A stretch of 51,253 nucleotides of DNA. Origin: a virus. The notes below the pieces were generated by a model. The model saw nothing but the letters and a program-made list of their open reading frames with translations, searched no databases and was not told where the DNA came from. The DNA is taken from positions 1 to 51,253 of the IMG/VR virus record IMGVR_UViG_3300031603_000005; one strand, written 5' to 3'. The position numbers were made by a program, and so were the translations under genes. Each line of letters begins with the position of its first letter. Within the stretch, counting starts at the first letter, position 1. This document shows positions 15,097-22,981 of the stretch, one piece after another.

Positions 15097-15752
15097 CTCA
15101 TGAAAGGGATTGAAAATGATAATGATACTGAGCTAAAAGAACCGTTTCCCTGGCTATCAACAATGTCCGGGTCTTCATCACCAAGTCTAGCATCGATAAA
15201 ACGATAAGACACAACAATTTTTTTCCCACCTTCCCATGGAACATCAAGAGAAATTCCTCTTTCTATAGCTGTATCAAGTCCGGGTTCATCTCCATTATCA
15301 TTCTCTAGCCAAATTTTACCAGCACCCCCATAAATTTTTAAAACAGGGGTTAAATAAATTCCAGCGCCACCCATCACCATTCTTGACTCCCAGCCTGGAT
15401 CATAAGCGGACCCTTCATAAGACGGTTTTTCTGTGTTTCTATTGCCATACCACCCATATACAAAAAACCCTGATGTCAGGTTATAAGTAATCTGTACGTC
15501 AAAGTTTTCAGTATAAAAATTATAATAACCGCCGCTTGGACTATCTAAAACATTTAACCTGAATTCAATATCTAAATCAGCCCTATTTACCTCTGCAAAT
15601 GGGGTACTTGCTGTAACCGGGCAATTATTTTTCAATGCCGGCTCTGCAACACTGAAAACAGTTTCTTTCATTTTCGTATAACCTGACCCAAAATCAGCAT
15701 AAGCAGAGACCGAGAGCATTAAAAAAACAACCAAAATAACGAGCTTTTTCAT
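15093..15752 (-). CDS. Outer-membrane beta-barrel-like protein (219 aa)
   Basis: A signal peptide is visible at residues 1-19, ending SVSAYA. The mature 200 residues show repeated alternating strands with Gly and aromatic residues (VQITYNLTSGFFVYGWYGN, VLKIYGGAGKIW) and a C-terminal strand (SVSLSFSIPFMR) near the usual aromatic end. This is the pattern of an 8-10-strand outer-membrane barrel. A barrel encoded by a phage may block receptors or alter the cell surface. Expression with the late block is implied by position. Confidence 0.6.
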   Translation of the reverse strand: MKKLVILVVFLMLSVSAYADFGSGYTKMKETVFSVAEPALKNNCPVTASTPFAEVNRADLDIEFRLNVLDSPSGGYYNFYTENFDVQITYNLTSGFFVYGWYGNRNTEKPSYEGSAYDPGWESRMVMGGAGIYLTPVLKIYGGAGKIWLENDNGDEPGLDTAIERGISLDVPWEGGKKIVVSYRFIDARLGDEDPDIVDSQGNGSFSSVSLSFSIPFMR

Positions 15753-15813
15753 TTTTAAACCTCTTTTTAAAGTTTAGGAGACTGGTACAAAATAAACACC
15801 GCACTTCTTCCAA

Positions 15814-16836
15814 CTACTCAACTTTTATTTTCTGTTTAAACAATTCATTTAAAATTGATCTTGTAGAATTATAACCATTGCAATGCTTCGTGTACGCAAT
15901 AAACGTCATTACGTATGTCTTTAATTCTTTTAACATTAAGTTTTGTTTTCTAAGCCGTTTAAACCGCTTTTTAGCTCTTCTCATATTCCTTTTTCTTGGC
16001 AATATGTGAGTTGGCCAAATTCGATAACCGCAAAAATCTACCCCTCGGTTGTCTTGAAATATTTGTGTCTTACGGTTCATCGTAAGTTTTAATTCATCAT
16101 GCAAGAAATTTGTAATTTTTTCTAATGCAGATTTCAAATAGTCTTTTTCAGGGTGAATTAAAATAAAATCGTCCATATATCGTAAATAGTTTTTTACACC
16201 TAATTCATCTTTTACAAAATGGTCTAATTTATCCAAATAAATATTTGCAAACAATTGACTTGTTAGCGCACCTATAGGCAAACCAACTGTTCCCTCGCTG
16301 TTGTTATCCAGAATCTTATCTATAAGCCATAATGTAGACTTGTCACTTACTGTTCGTTTTATCAACCTTTTAAGAACAGTTATATCAATACTGTAAAAAT
16401 ACTGGCTGATGTCAGCTTTTAAAACGTAGTATCTGCCGTATTTTCTTTGCGTTGACCTAGTAAAGGCCTGGAGCTTTTTGACGGCTCCGATTGTTCCTTT
16501 GTTTTTTATACATGCATAAGAGTCATAAATGAATTTTTTTTCAAACATTGGCTCGATTACCTTAACTAATGCATGATGTACAACCCTGTCCCTGAAAGCA
16601 GGTGCTTTTATTAGCCTTTTTTTAGGATCAAAAACATAAAATTCCCTTTGTGGCGATGGAATATAGGTTTTCCAAATTAATTCATTTTGTATTTGTATCA
16701 AATTTTCTTCTAATTTATCCGTATACCGTAAAACCTCTGGTCTAAACCTCTTTCCTTTCCTCGCCCTTAAATAAGCATTGTGCAACTGTTCGTACCACAC
16801 AATTTCATTCCACAGATAATCATTTGTTTTAGGCAT
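15814..16836 (-). CDS. DGR reverse transcriptase
   Basis: This RT copies the template RNA with adenine-specific errors, and the cDNA replaces the variable repeat. Visible motifs (340-aa numbering): catalytic ADISQYFYSID at 141-151, the DGR-diagnostic IGALTSQ at 188-194, and YMDDF at 220-224. The length suits the family. The start is taken at ATG 16836, close after AAGGA; a GTG at 16866 has a worse site. Its upstream neighbours are the template repeat and Avd, a standard cassette order. Confidence 0.95.
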   Translation of the reverse strand: MPKTNDYLWNEIVWYEQLHNAYLRARKGKRFRPEVLRYTDKLEENLIQIQNELIWKTYIPSPQREFYVFDPKKRLIKAPAFRDRVVHHALVKVIEPMFEKKFIYDSYACIKNKGTIGAVKKLQAFTRSTQRKYGRYYVLKADISQYFYSIDITVLKRLIKRTVSDKSTLWLIDKILDNNSEGTVGLPIGALTSQLFANIYLDKLDHFVKDELGVKNYLRYMDDFILIHPEKDYLKSALEKITNFLHDELKLTMNRKTQIFQDNRGVDFCGYRIWPTHILPRKRNMRRAKKRFKRLRKQNLMLKELKTYVMTFIAYTKHCNGYNSTRSILNELFKQKIKVE

Positions 16837-16931
16837 CCCTTCCTTTGAAATACTCTTAAAATCCACCCTGGATTATAATTAAAGCCATTTTCCTTTTTAA
16901 GTACTTACCGCTTTAATTTATTTATATTTTA

Positions 16932-16945
16932 CCTTACCGGTAAGG
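16932..16945. repeat. 14-bp perfect palindrome in the DGR spacer
   Basis: CCTTACCGGTAAGG is a perfect palindrome between the template repeat and the RT gene, in the region that would be the spacer part of the DGR RNA. A CTTACCG half-copy lies about 20 bases away on the RT side. Confidence 0.8.
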
Positions 16946-17004
16946 ACTAAAAGCCTGACAAAAGTCACTGGATATGCATTCGTAAATCCATATCTCTATA
17001 TTGA

Positions 17005-17111
17005 TGTCACAGGCGAACCGGGACCCGATGTTGGTGTTCACATTCCACGGATAGTTGTTCAAGTTCACCATCCGAGAACCAGCATTCGCGCCATTGTTCC
17101 AGTTACCGCCG
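17005..17111 (-). repeat. DGR template repeat (TR)
   Basis: This 107-bp sequence is nearly identical to 17484-17590. On the minus strand it would encode a lectin-fold end rich in Asn, including GGNWNNGANAGSRMV. It has 26 adenines on that strand by hand count; 13 of them differ from the variable repeat. It lies between the avd stop and the RT gene. The transcript of this region is the DGR RNA template. Confidence 0.95.
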
Positions 17112-17119
17112 AAACGCTC

Positions 17120-17452
17120 TCAGCCCATTGTTTTGATCCATCCTCCTAAAATTTTACCTATCTCAAGCAATAATTTACTGCTGTGTTCGTAGCTCTTTTT
17201 TGATAGATATTTTCTATCGTGTGAAAATCTAATTAACATTCGTAATTCTTCAAGACAAATATCAATTTCATAAGCACCTTGTTTTTTCCTTTTGCTCTTG
17301 TTCGCCCTTATTGTAAGAGTGTGTAGTTTTAATATTGTGTTTTTTAATTCCGTGCATAATGCAAATTTTTCATATTTCGGAAACCTGTCGATTATCGGAA
17401 AGATGTATAGCATGAAATCGTAGACCTTTTGGTATAATACTAATTTTTGCAT
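17120..17452 (-). CDS. avd: DGR accessory variability determinant (Avd-like)
   Basis: Avd forms a pentameric four-helix bundle that binds the RT and the RNA. The protein is 110 residues, all helical, with a basic core segment (RANKSKRKKQGAYEI) and the typical end of alternating Leu and Lys. It begins with LVLYQKVYDFMLYIF, a usual Avd opening. The stop is nine bases before the template repeat. Confidence 0.85.
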   Translation of the reverse strand: MQKLVLYQKVYDFMLYIFPIIDRFPKYEKFALCTELKNTILKLHTLTIRANKSKRKKQGAYEIDICLEELRMLIRFSHDRKYLSKKSYEHSSKLLLEIGKILGGWIKTMG

Positions 17453-17475
17453 AATACAGACTTTCAGAAAACAGA

Positions 17476-18531
17476 TTACAGAGTGTCACAGGCGAACCGG
17501 GACCCGAAGTAGGTGAGCACAAGCCACGGATAGTAGTTCAAGAGCACCATCCGAGAACCAGCATTCGCGCCATCGCCCCAGCTACCGCCGGTTATAAATT
17601 GCCTAAGGCCTGTAGCGTTTGGAAGATATAGTTGACCTGTTTTCATTGATGGCATAACGTCATAATATGCCCATGTATCGGTGCCGTGAGCAATGGTATA
17701 TTCATCCACCCACTGGAAAACTTTTCTTGCACAATCTACGATACCGGAAAAACTAACAGCTAAATTAATATCTCCACATGTTCCACGATCTGACGTATTA
17801 CCTACGAATTCATCTCCTTGTGGATGTCCATGAGCACCCTGTAGCCATTCTGCGTGTGTTAATAGACGTGCATTTGACCGTTTTGCAAGTTCAACAAAAT
17901 TATACCCCGCAAGTCCTTCTGTTCCGGTTAGCGGCACCCCTCCAAAAACTGATTTACACGTTCCAGCTGTAACTGGATAACCATCCCCGGCCTTAACAAT
18001 AGCCTCGTCAACCGAGGCTAAATATATATATTGCCAATGATTTCCCACTTTCGCTAATCCTGATGGATCACAAATAGGTCTTTTTCCCGGCCTTAAATCC
18101 CAAATTGAATTTTCTAAAATACCTTCTGCAATGGTCGCTGCTGTCAAAACAGTCCGAGTCCGTCCGTAGTGAAAACCGGCTATCTTGCGGCTGTTGTCTG
18201 CTGTTATAGCGGCCCCGTCAGCGTTTGTGCCTGTCGGGTAAGTGCTATTTTTTGAATACATCAATTGAGCATTACTGGATTCAAGAGCGAGCGCATATAA
18301 TTTAATATCATCACCCACGGCCAAAGCGGTAAAAGAACTGTCCCGGTTTGCTGATGTTACCGGGTTAAAATCTGTCTGTGGCGCAATTCGAAAGCCTTTT
18401 GTAAAACCCCCGATGTTCACAGTGCATTCAGGTATATCAAGTGTGTCTCCGGTTCCTTTTTCGAAATCGCCGTCAGCTTCGAAATGACCGGGCATCCCGG
18501 CAATTAAAAGATATTCATTAAAATCACTCAT
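17476..18531 (-). CDS. DGR target protein with C-type-lectin-like domain (351 aa)
   Basis: A receptor-binding candidate whose last 35 residues are diversified. The N-terminal part reads like tail-fibre beta structure. From about residue 120 it has the DGR-target pattern (GFHYGRTRTV, SIWDLRPGKRP, LLTHAEWLQGAHGHP, FQWVDEY) and ends in GGSWGDGANAGSRMV with aromatic variants. This is the FGE/lectin fold used by phage Mtd and by TvpA. The gene lies directly after fibre-type genes and before avd. In BPP-1 such a protein sits at the tail tip. Confidence 0.9.
   Translation of the reverse strand: MSDFNEYLLIAGMPGHFEADGDFEKGTGDTLDIPECTVNIGGFTKGFRIAPQTDFNPVTSANRDSSFTALAVGDDIKLYALALESSNAQLMYSKNSTYPTGTNADGAAITADNSRKIAGFHYGRTRTVLTAATIAEGILENSIWDLRPGKRPICDPSGLAKVGNHWQYIYLASVDEAIVKAGDGYPVTAGTCKSVFGGVPLTGTEGLAGYNFVELAKRSNARLLTHAEWLQGAHGHPQGDEFVGNTSDRGTCGDINLAVSFSGIVDCARKVFQWVDEYTIAHGTDTWAYYDVMPSMKTGQLYLPNATGLRQFITGGSWGDGANAGSRMVLLNYYPWLVLTYFGSRFACDTL
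17484..17590 (-). repeat. DGR variable repeat (VR)
   Basis: The last 107 bp of the target gene. It differs from the template at 13 positions, all at template adenines on the coding strand, giving nine residue changes (N to S, G, D, L, Y, L, L, Y, and I to F). The final 20-odd coding-strand bases (GGGTCCCGGTTCGCCTGTGA) are identical in both and match the place of the IMH site. Confidence 0.95.
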
Positions 18532-18858
18532 TTAATCTCCTAGTTCAGAAATCCAAAGACTTACGTCCACGGCGGTTAAGTTCATTTTTTTGAGGGATGA
18601 ATTTGGATTATCTTTAAAAATCATTAATTGATAAGTTGATGGATCTTCTTCGGTCAATCCTTTCAGCTCTTCAACTTTTTCATTGGTTCCAGCTGAGTAA
18701 TCAACGGCAACCGTTTTATCAAAAAAATAACATTTCTGAGTATCAAGCAATGACTGAAGCTGGTTGATAATCGGCTGTTTTTTAATTTTTCCGGACTTTA
18801 CCATACTGATAGCGTTTTCTATATCGCCCTTTGTTCTTAATGATGGGGTGCCTCTCAT
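18532..18858 (-). CDS. Hypothetical protein upstream of the DGR target (108 aa)
   Basis: A helical N-terminus (NAISMVKSGKIKKQPIINQL), a middle part with two lysines and a cysteine, and a C-terminal beta pattern. Its stop codon lies right beside the target start. It could be a tail-fibre assembly chaperone for the target, but no chaperone motif is visible. Confidence 0.5.
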   Translation of the reverse strand: MRGTPSLRTKGDIENAISMVKSGKIKKQPIINQLQSLLDTQKCYFFDKTVAVDYSAGTNEKVEELKGLTEEDPSTYQLMIFKDNPNSSLKKMNLTAVDVSLWISELGD

Positions 18859-18865
18859 AGAGTCC

Positions 18866-19762
18866 TTATTGTGTTAGAATTTGCAAAGTATTTGAACCGC
18901 CCAATGGAGAATAAACAATGACAGAACTGACGGTCTTATATGATTGGATTCGAAACAAATGTTTTCCTGGCCCGGTCATAGTTGCAGCGTAGCTCGTTGT
19001 ATCAGAAGCTATTTCTATCGGTGTTGTACTCCATGTCCCTTCAGTCCAAAATCCAGTTTCAGTGTCCAGAGTGTCTTTTCTGTGCCAAATATGGAAACCG
19101 CCTTCATCTGTTGACTTATCAGTCCACGATAATGTTGAGTTGTAAACTGTTTCACTAATTGATAAAAGTTTTCCAGTCGCTTGAGTGATTGCGGCCGTCG
19201 CTGTCAAATTTGTTGGAATTAATGGCGGATCCTCTGGCAATGAAAAATATAATCCTGCTTGACGTTTCGCTACTGTCGTATTCCACTTGTAATCATTTTC
19301 TTTGTTAATCGGGTTTCTGTATGACCTTAATCCGTTCACCAAATCTGCAGCTGACATTATTATGAACTGATTTCCTTCAATCATCCATTTTCCAGAATCT
19401 GGACCAGTATACGGTGGAACATATAAAGAATGCATTGATGTTGTATAAGTCCCGTTTGCATTGAATGTTATTGTCTGAGTAGCTGAATAATACAATTCAG
19501 ACGAATGTAAAACCCATCCGGCCGGAACCGTTCCACCTAAACCAATTCTCGTCTCTACCGTCCAAGTCTTTCCTGCTACTTTTGACCCGTCCGGGAACCC
19601 AATGACACTCTGCTCGATAAACCATCTTTTGTAATTTTCTTCAGCTACTGTTGAAATATTACCCACTGAAACTTTTGAAAAAACATGTTCAGGTTCGTAA
19701 TCTGCTGAATATGCGAAAATTGGCAACAAAAAAGCAATTAATATAAGACTTAATCTTTTCAT
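18866..19762 (-). CDS. Exported protein with fibronectin III-like domain (298 aa)
   Basis: I start at ATG 19762, after GAGGGTG. The first 20 residues are a signal peptide ending in AYSA. The remainder holds a beta-rich N-terminal domain that includes an NGTYTTSMHSLYV segment, then a Thr-rich linker and a fibronectin-III-like domain with TLSWTDKSTDEGGFHIWHR and a C-terminal GPGKHLFRIQSY strand. A signal peptide is unusual for a virion protein, so it is more likely a host-surface or periplasmic product. It is surrounded by fibre genes. Confidence 0.65.
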   Translation of the reverse strand: MKRLSLILIAFLLPIFAYSADYEPEHVFSKVSVGNISTVAEENYKRWFIEQSVIGFPDGSKVAGKTWTVETRIGLGGTVPAGWVLHSSELYYSATQTITFNANGTYTTSMHSLYVPPYTGPDSGKWMIEGNQFIIMSAADLVNGLRSYRNPINKENDYKWNTTVAKRQAGLYFSLPEDPPLIPTNLTATAAITQATGKLLSISETVYNSTLSWTDKSTDEGGFHIWHRKDTLDTETGFWTEGTWSTTPIEIASDTTSYAATMTGPGKHLFRIQSYKTVSSVIVYSPLGGSNTLQILTQ

Positions 19763-19773
19763 ACACCCTCTTT

Positions 19774-19995
19774 TTATAAATATTTTGAGCAACCGATTAC
19801 AGCTTGCCCATAATTTGAATTACAATCCTGAACTTTTACCGTTTGAGTTGATGGTGCTTCCTGAACAGGTGGAGTCTCTTGAATTGGAGTCTCTTGAATT
19901 GGAGTCTCTTGAACCGGAGTTGACGTGCTGTTTTCCTCTTCTGCACATCCAAATAGGAAAACAGCTATGAAAATAATAAATAAATATTTTATCAC
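19774..19995 (-). CDS. Small lipoprotein with tandem TPIQE repeat (73 aa)
   Basis: Residues 1-17 are a lipoprotein signal with lipobox LFGC; the cysteine would be lipidated. The linker includes three copies of a 5-residue unit (TPIQE), encoded by a 15-bp repeat, and the C-terminus has two cysteines (QDCNSNYGQAVIGC). It overlaps its upstream neighbour by four bases. Prophage lipoproteins often block superinfection or alter the surface; this one is unassigned. Confidence 0.65.
   Translation of the reverse strand: MIKYLFIIFIAVFLFGCAEEENSTSTPVQETPIQETPIQETPPVQEAPSTQTVKVQDCNSNYGQAVIGCSKYL
19871..19915. repeat. 15-bp tandem repeat in the lipoprotein gene
   Basis: Three adjacent copies of GGAGTCTCTTGAATT (19871-19885, 19886-19900, 19901-19915, the last with two changes) encode the TPIQE units. 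Slippage could change copy number. Confidence 0.85.
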
Positions 19996-20636
19996 TTTGG
20001 AACCTTTAAAACTATTGTGTTATTGATGAACAATGTTTCGATAATGTCTCCGCTGGTTTCGTCTATGTCTTGAACTTCGACTAATACACCATTAAGCAAA
20101 TAAGAGCCACTGAAACTCGCGCCGTGCTCAACAGTTACAGATCCACGGATTATCAAGCCATGCGTAACCCCATTCAGTATCAACTTGCCGGTACTTGCCG
20201 TGATCCCGATATATCCAGAAACTTCGACAAGTGTCAAATCAAATGTATCAAGATTAATTGAGGCATCAGGGCTGTCCATTCCAATTTTAACTTGATTCGT
20301 CAGTGTTCTGGCCGCTGTTAGAACTACACCTGATACAAAAAGTAAATTATAACCGGCAAGTGAAGCGGCTACAAAATCAGTTTCATCGTTTGTTACTCTT
20401 GCCTCGGCTAGATTCCCGACTACAACATCTGGTTGTAGCTGCCTTGTGTTGTTTTCCAGGTATGTTGCCCAATCTGATGCCCCTTGAAATAAATAATTGT
20501 GTTCGCTAGTATTCGGGTTTGCTGATATTCCATACCCTGCCGTTTCTAAAGTTGTCGGCCTGACGAAACCTTCCCCCCGTCCCCAAAGTGGTTGCCTTGC
20601 AGGTGGATAAAGTAAATCATGTCTAGTTGTTTTCAT
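19992..20636 (-). CDS. Tail fibre/baseplate-like protein (214 aa)
   Basis: The protein has a Trp-Gly-Arg-rich start (WGRGEGFVRP) and a middle with repeated beta-strand and Asn/Ser-rich turns (SINLDTFDLTLVEVSGYIGI), consistent with a beta-helix or shaft fibre. It shares a base with the gene upstream and overlaps the lipoprotein gene. Its position after the baseplate I-like gene suggests a fibre or fibre-adaptor part. Confidence 0.55.
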   Translation of the reverse strand: MKTTRHDLLYPPARQPLWGRGEGFVRPTTLETAGYGISANPNTSEHNYLFQGASDWATYLENNTRQLQPDVVVGNLAEARVTNDETDFVAASLAGYNLLFVSGVVLTAARTLTNQVKIGMDSPDASINLDTFDLTLVEVSGYIGITASTGKLILNGVTHGLIIRGSVTVEHGASFSGSYLLNGVLVEVQDIDETSGDIIETLFINNTIVLKVPK

Positions 20637-21355
20637 TATGTTTTTAATGTTTTATACGTTCCAGAGCCATACCCGGCCCCGTCAGCGTCAGGGTTAGTGT
20701 CAAGATCATATTGGAAAATGGGAGTAAGAAATTTCTGCTTTTTGTAACTCGGTATAATTTCATCACCGAAAGAATAAGTTAAATATATTCCTAAATTGTA
20801 ACCGCCGGCGCTAGGGTCAGGGCTAGTGTCAAGGTCATACTGAAAAACCGGGAGCTCTAAAATTCCGTTAAAAATCCTTCCTGTTCTTCCGTATTTTGTA
20901 CCCGCCAATTCTCTCAAAACACCAGGGGGAACGATTGATTGATCAATTTTATCTGATGCAATAAATACAAAATCCCAAAAAGCACCGCTAACAAATTCAA
21001 TGGCCGATTTCCCGTCTTCAATTCCAAATAATTCAAGTATCCTGGCGAACCCGGCAAATGTTCCAGACCTGATTTGATTAAAGAATTTTTCATCTACTCT
21101 AACCCTAAATGACTCAAGTGTTTCAGCATCAAGCCTAACCAAAGACCCTTCTTGAGCAAGTAAGTCAAGGCTTTGAGATGTGCATTCTATCGCATTTCGT
21201 TCGTCTTCAAAAACCGGTGCTATTAGATCAAAAAAAGGACCGTAAATATCAGATAATGCATTGATTGACGCCTGAGTTTCATCACCCCGCAAATACTCTG
21301 GAACGTCATCAAATACTTTTTCTCTGAATATTCTTAGGTTTGTGTCATTAGGCAT
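20636..21355 (-). CDS. Baseplate protein, P2 gpI-like (239 aa)
   Basis: In P2-like tails, gpI lies at the baseplate wedge, next to J and the fibre. The start is taken at ATG 21355. The body includes QSLDLLAQEGSLVRLDAE and a helix-rich domain (FFNQIRSGTFAGFARILELF). Two copies of a PxFQYDLDT motif with Gly-rich tails (about residues 169-191 and 212-234) end the protein and may connect to the fibre. It overlaps baseplate J by eight bases. Confidence 0.65.
   Translation of the reverse strand: MPNDTNLRIFREKVFDDVPEYLRGDETQASINALSDIYGPFFDLIAPVFEDERNAIECTSQSLDLLAQEGSLVRLDAETLESFRVRVDEKFFNQIRSGTFAGFARILELFGIEDGKSAIEFVSGAFWDFVFIASDKIDQSIVPPGVLRELAGTKYGRTGRIFNGILELPVFQYDLDTSPDPSAGGYNLGIYLTYSFGDEIIPSYKKQKFLTPIFQYDLDTNPDADGAGYGSGTYKTLKT
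20654..20851. repeat. Duplicated 69-bp segment in the gpI-like gene
   Basis: The segments 20783-20851 and 20654-20722 encode 23-residue copies starting P(V/I)FQYDLDT, separated by 60 bp. The DNA similarity is high in the first half. It looks like a duplicated fibre-attachment motif. Confidence 0.65.
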
Positions 21356-22601
21356 AATTGATCTCAATCGCGCTTAAATTTGGTATTTCAAAACCTAATT
21401 GCATTGACCCGGTCGTAAACTCTGTCATTGTGTCTATTGTTAGATTATCGATGTCATTGATTAGTAGATCCCTGATTGTTCCAGTTATTGTTAATTTATA
21501 ATATAGCGTATTTGGCGTGAATTGAAAAATCAAACCATCGTAAAGTTCATTTTCACGCCTCATGAATTCCAAAACTTCGCTGATTGCAGTGGTTAATTGA
21601 GCTTCTGTTAATGTTGATGTAGCTTTTTGAACTACATCAAATATCCAGTTTACAGATTTTTCAGGAATCGCAACGGCGAAAGGAAAGTCATCAAGTCCAT
21701 GGTTCCCGGTTAGATCGTCCGGAATTGTCAACCCTCTCACTTGATAGGATTTTTCGTCTGCAATTTCTAAATTAATACTATCTATTATTGACGAGTTAGG
21801 AACCCCTGCTGGTGAAAGAATATAGATTTCAAAATGGCCGCCTCCGTATAAGTCCCTTACTAAATGAGATGGAAAATAATACTGTTCTGATGCTGCACTG
21901 TATCCGGTAACTGAATTAATCACAGTCTCATAAAAATCATCTTGAGCGTATCCCTTTGAGCGAAAATTAAGAAAAGCTCTGTTGATTAGGCTTTGATCCG
22001 ACTCCGTATCTCTGCCCGTTTGAGTTATCACCGTGTTTTCGGTTTCAGAAATAAAATCAGGTTCTGGCATGATTGTAAATTGGCCTTCTGACAAGTTATA
22101 TTCGTCGCCTGTTTCCTCGGCCTGGACTGGTCCCTCTTTTGTTGCTTCCCCGATTGCAAAAGTAATTGAATCAACTAAAAATGCTGATAATGTTGTGTCT
22201 CCGACAATGGCCTGGACTTCAAAACCTGAATCAATTGTTTCTTCTCCTGACGTGTCTGACCTTGTGAATGATTGAGTCTGGATTGTTTCTAATGCCTGAT
22301 TTCTTGAAACATCAAAATTCTTTTCAGCGATTATATCAACATAATTTCCTTCAGCTGTTCCCATGAATAGATTATAATATAATCTTTCACTGTTTGGAGT
22401 CGTTCGTTCCTTATCATCAATTTGGTCCATCATCCAAAGCATAAATTGAGCGTGAATTTTTGCAAATAGATTTCCTGCCACGGTTAATTCGCCACGATCA
22501 TTTACATAATTTTCACCCAGAGCCAAAAGATTCGGAAAAATAAACTTTTCAATTACTTCTTCTTCCGTATTCGGCCAGGATATTGTTGACTCTACTGTCA
22601 T
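21348..22601 (-). CDS. Baseplate assembly protein J (417 aa)
   Basis: Baseplate J (gp6-like wedge) proteins join the baseplate hub to the fibre. This protein has the length (417) and layout of the family: helical N-terminus with MLWMMDQID, a central domain with GRDTESDQSLINRAFLNF and AQDDFYETVINSVTGY, and a C-terminal domain for the wedge contact. The start overlaps the W-like gene by four bases. The neighbours W and I support the assignment. Confidence 0.8.
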   Translation of the reverse strand: MTVESTISWPNTEEEVIEKFIFPNLLALGENYVNDRGELTVAGNLFAKIHAQFMLWMMDQIDDKERTTPNSERLYYNLFMGTAEGNYVDIIAEKNFDVSRNQALETIQTQSFTRSDTSGEETIDSGFEVQAIVGDTTLSAFLVDSITFAIGEATKEGPVQAEETGDEYNLSEGQFTIMPEPDFISETENTVITQTGRDTESDQSLINRAFLNFRSKGYAQDDFYETVINSVTGYSAASEQYYFPSHLVRDLYGGGHFEIYILSPAGVPNSSIIDSINLEIADEKSYQVRGLTIPDDLTGNHGLDDFPFAVAIPEKSVNWIFDVVQKATSTLTEAQLTTAISEVLEFMRRENELYDGLIFQFTPNTLYYKLTITGTIRDLLINDIDNLTIDTMTEFTTGSMQLGFEIPNLSAIEINYA

Positions 22602-22945
22602 ATTGCTAGCTCTAAATTGATCACGCTTTCATTTTTCAAATCTGCTGTGATGAGGATATTTTGCTTGTAGGTAGAAACTTGTTCGAGTTCAACTTTCGCT
22701 GTTCCATTTATCACAAATTGATCTTCTTCAACCCATCCCGCTATTGATTGCAAATGCTCTTCTTGACTGTCTGGATTGTCTGAGAGTAATTGAGAAACCT
22801 TACGGTTATAGATTAGGTCAATCGTTATATTTTGGCTTACAACGTCAGAACCGTCTATCCATTCCGGTACACCGGGGAAAGAATAAACCACGTTTTTTGT
22901 ATCAATATCAACTTTCCAATCTTTTAAATCTGCTAGTTCAGTCAT
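22598..22945 (-). CDS. Baseplate wedge protein, gpW/gp25-like (115 aa)
   Basis: A small protein of the gp25/gpW size placed just before baseplate J, with an early WKVDIDTK strand and a middle GWVEEDQFVINGTAKVELEQV that suit the fold. It follows its own N19 promoter. I have no direct catalytic or signature motif; the assignment is mainly from position and size. Confidence 0.6.
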   Translation of the reverse strand: MTELADLKDWKVDIDTKNVVYSFPGVPEWIDGSDVVSQNITIDLIYNRKVSQLLSDNPDSQEEHLQSIAGWVEEDQFVINGTAKVELEQVSTYKQNILITADLKNESVINLELAI

Positions 22946-22950
22946 GCCTT

Positions 22951-22981
22951 ATTATACAAGTGTTTAGTGTGTGGTTGTCAA
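22951..22981 (-). promoter_or_regulatory. Predicted late promoter (N19 type)
   Basis: Minus-strand TTGACA (22981-22976), 19-base spacer, TATAAT (22956-22951), then AAGG. The -35 lies on the stop codon of the tape-measure gene, and the -10 is six bases before the baseplate W-like start. It has the same layout as the sites at 33764, 44297 and 48297. Confidence 0.65.
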
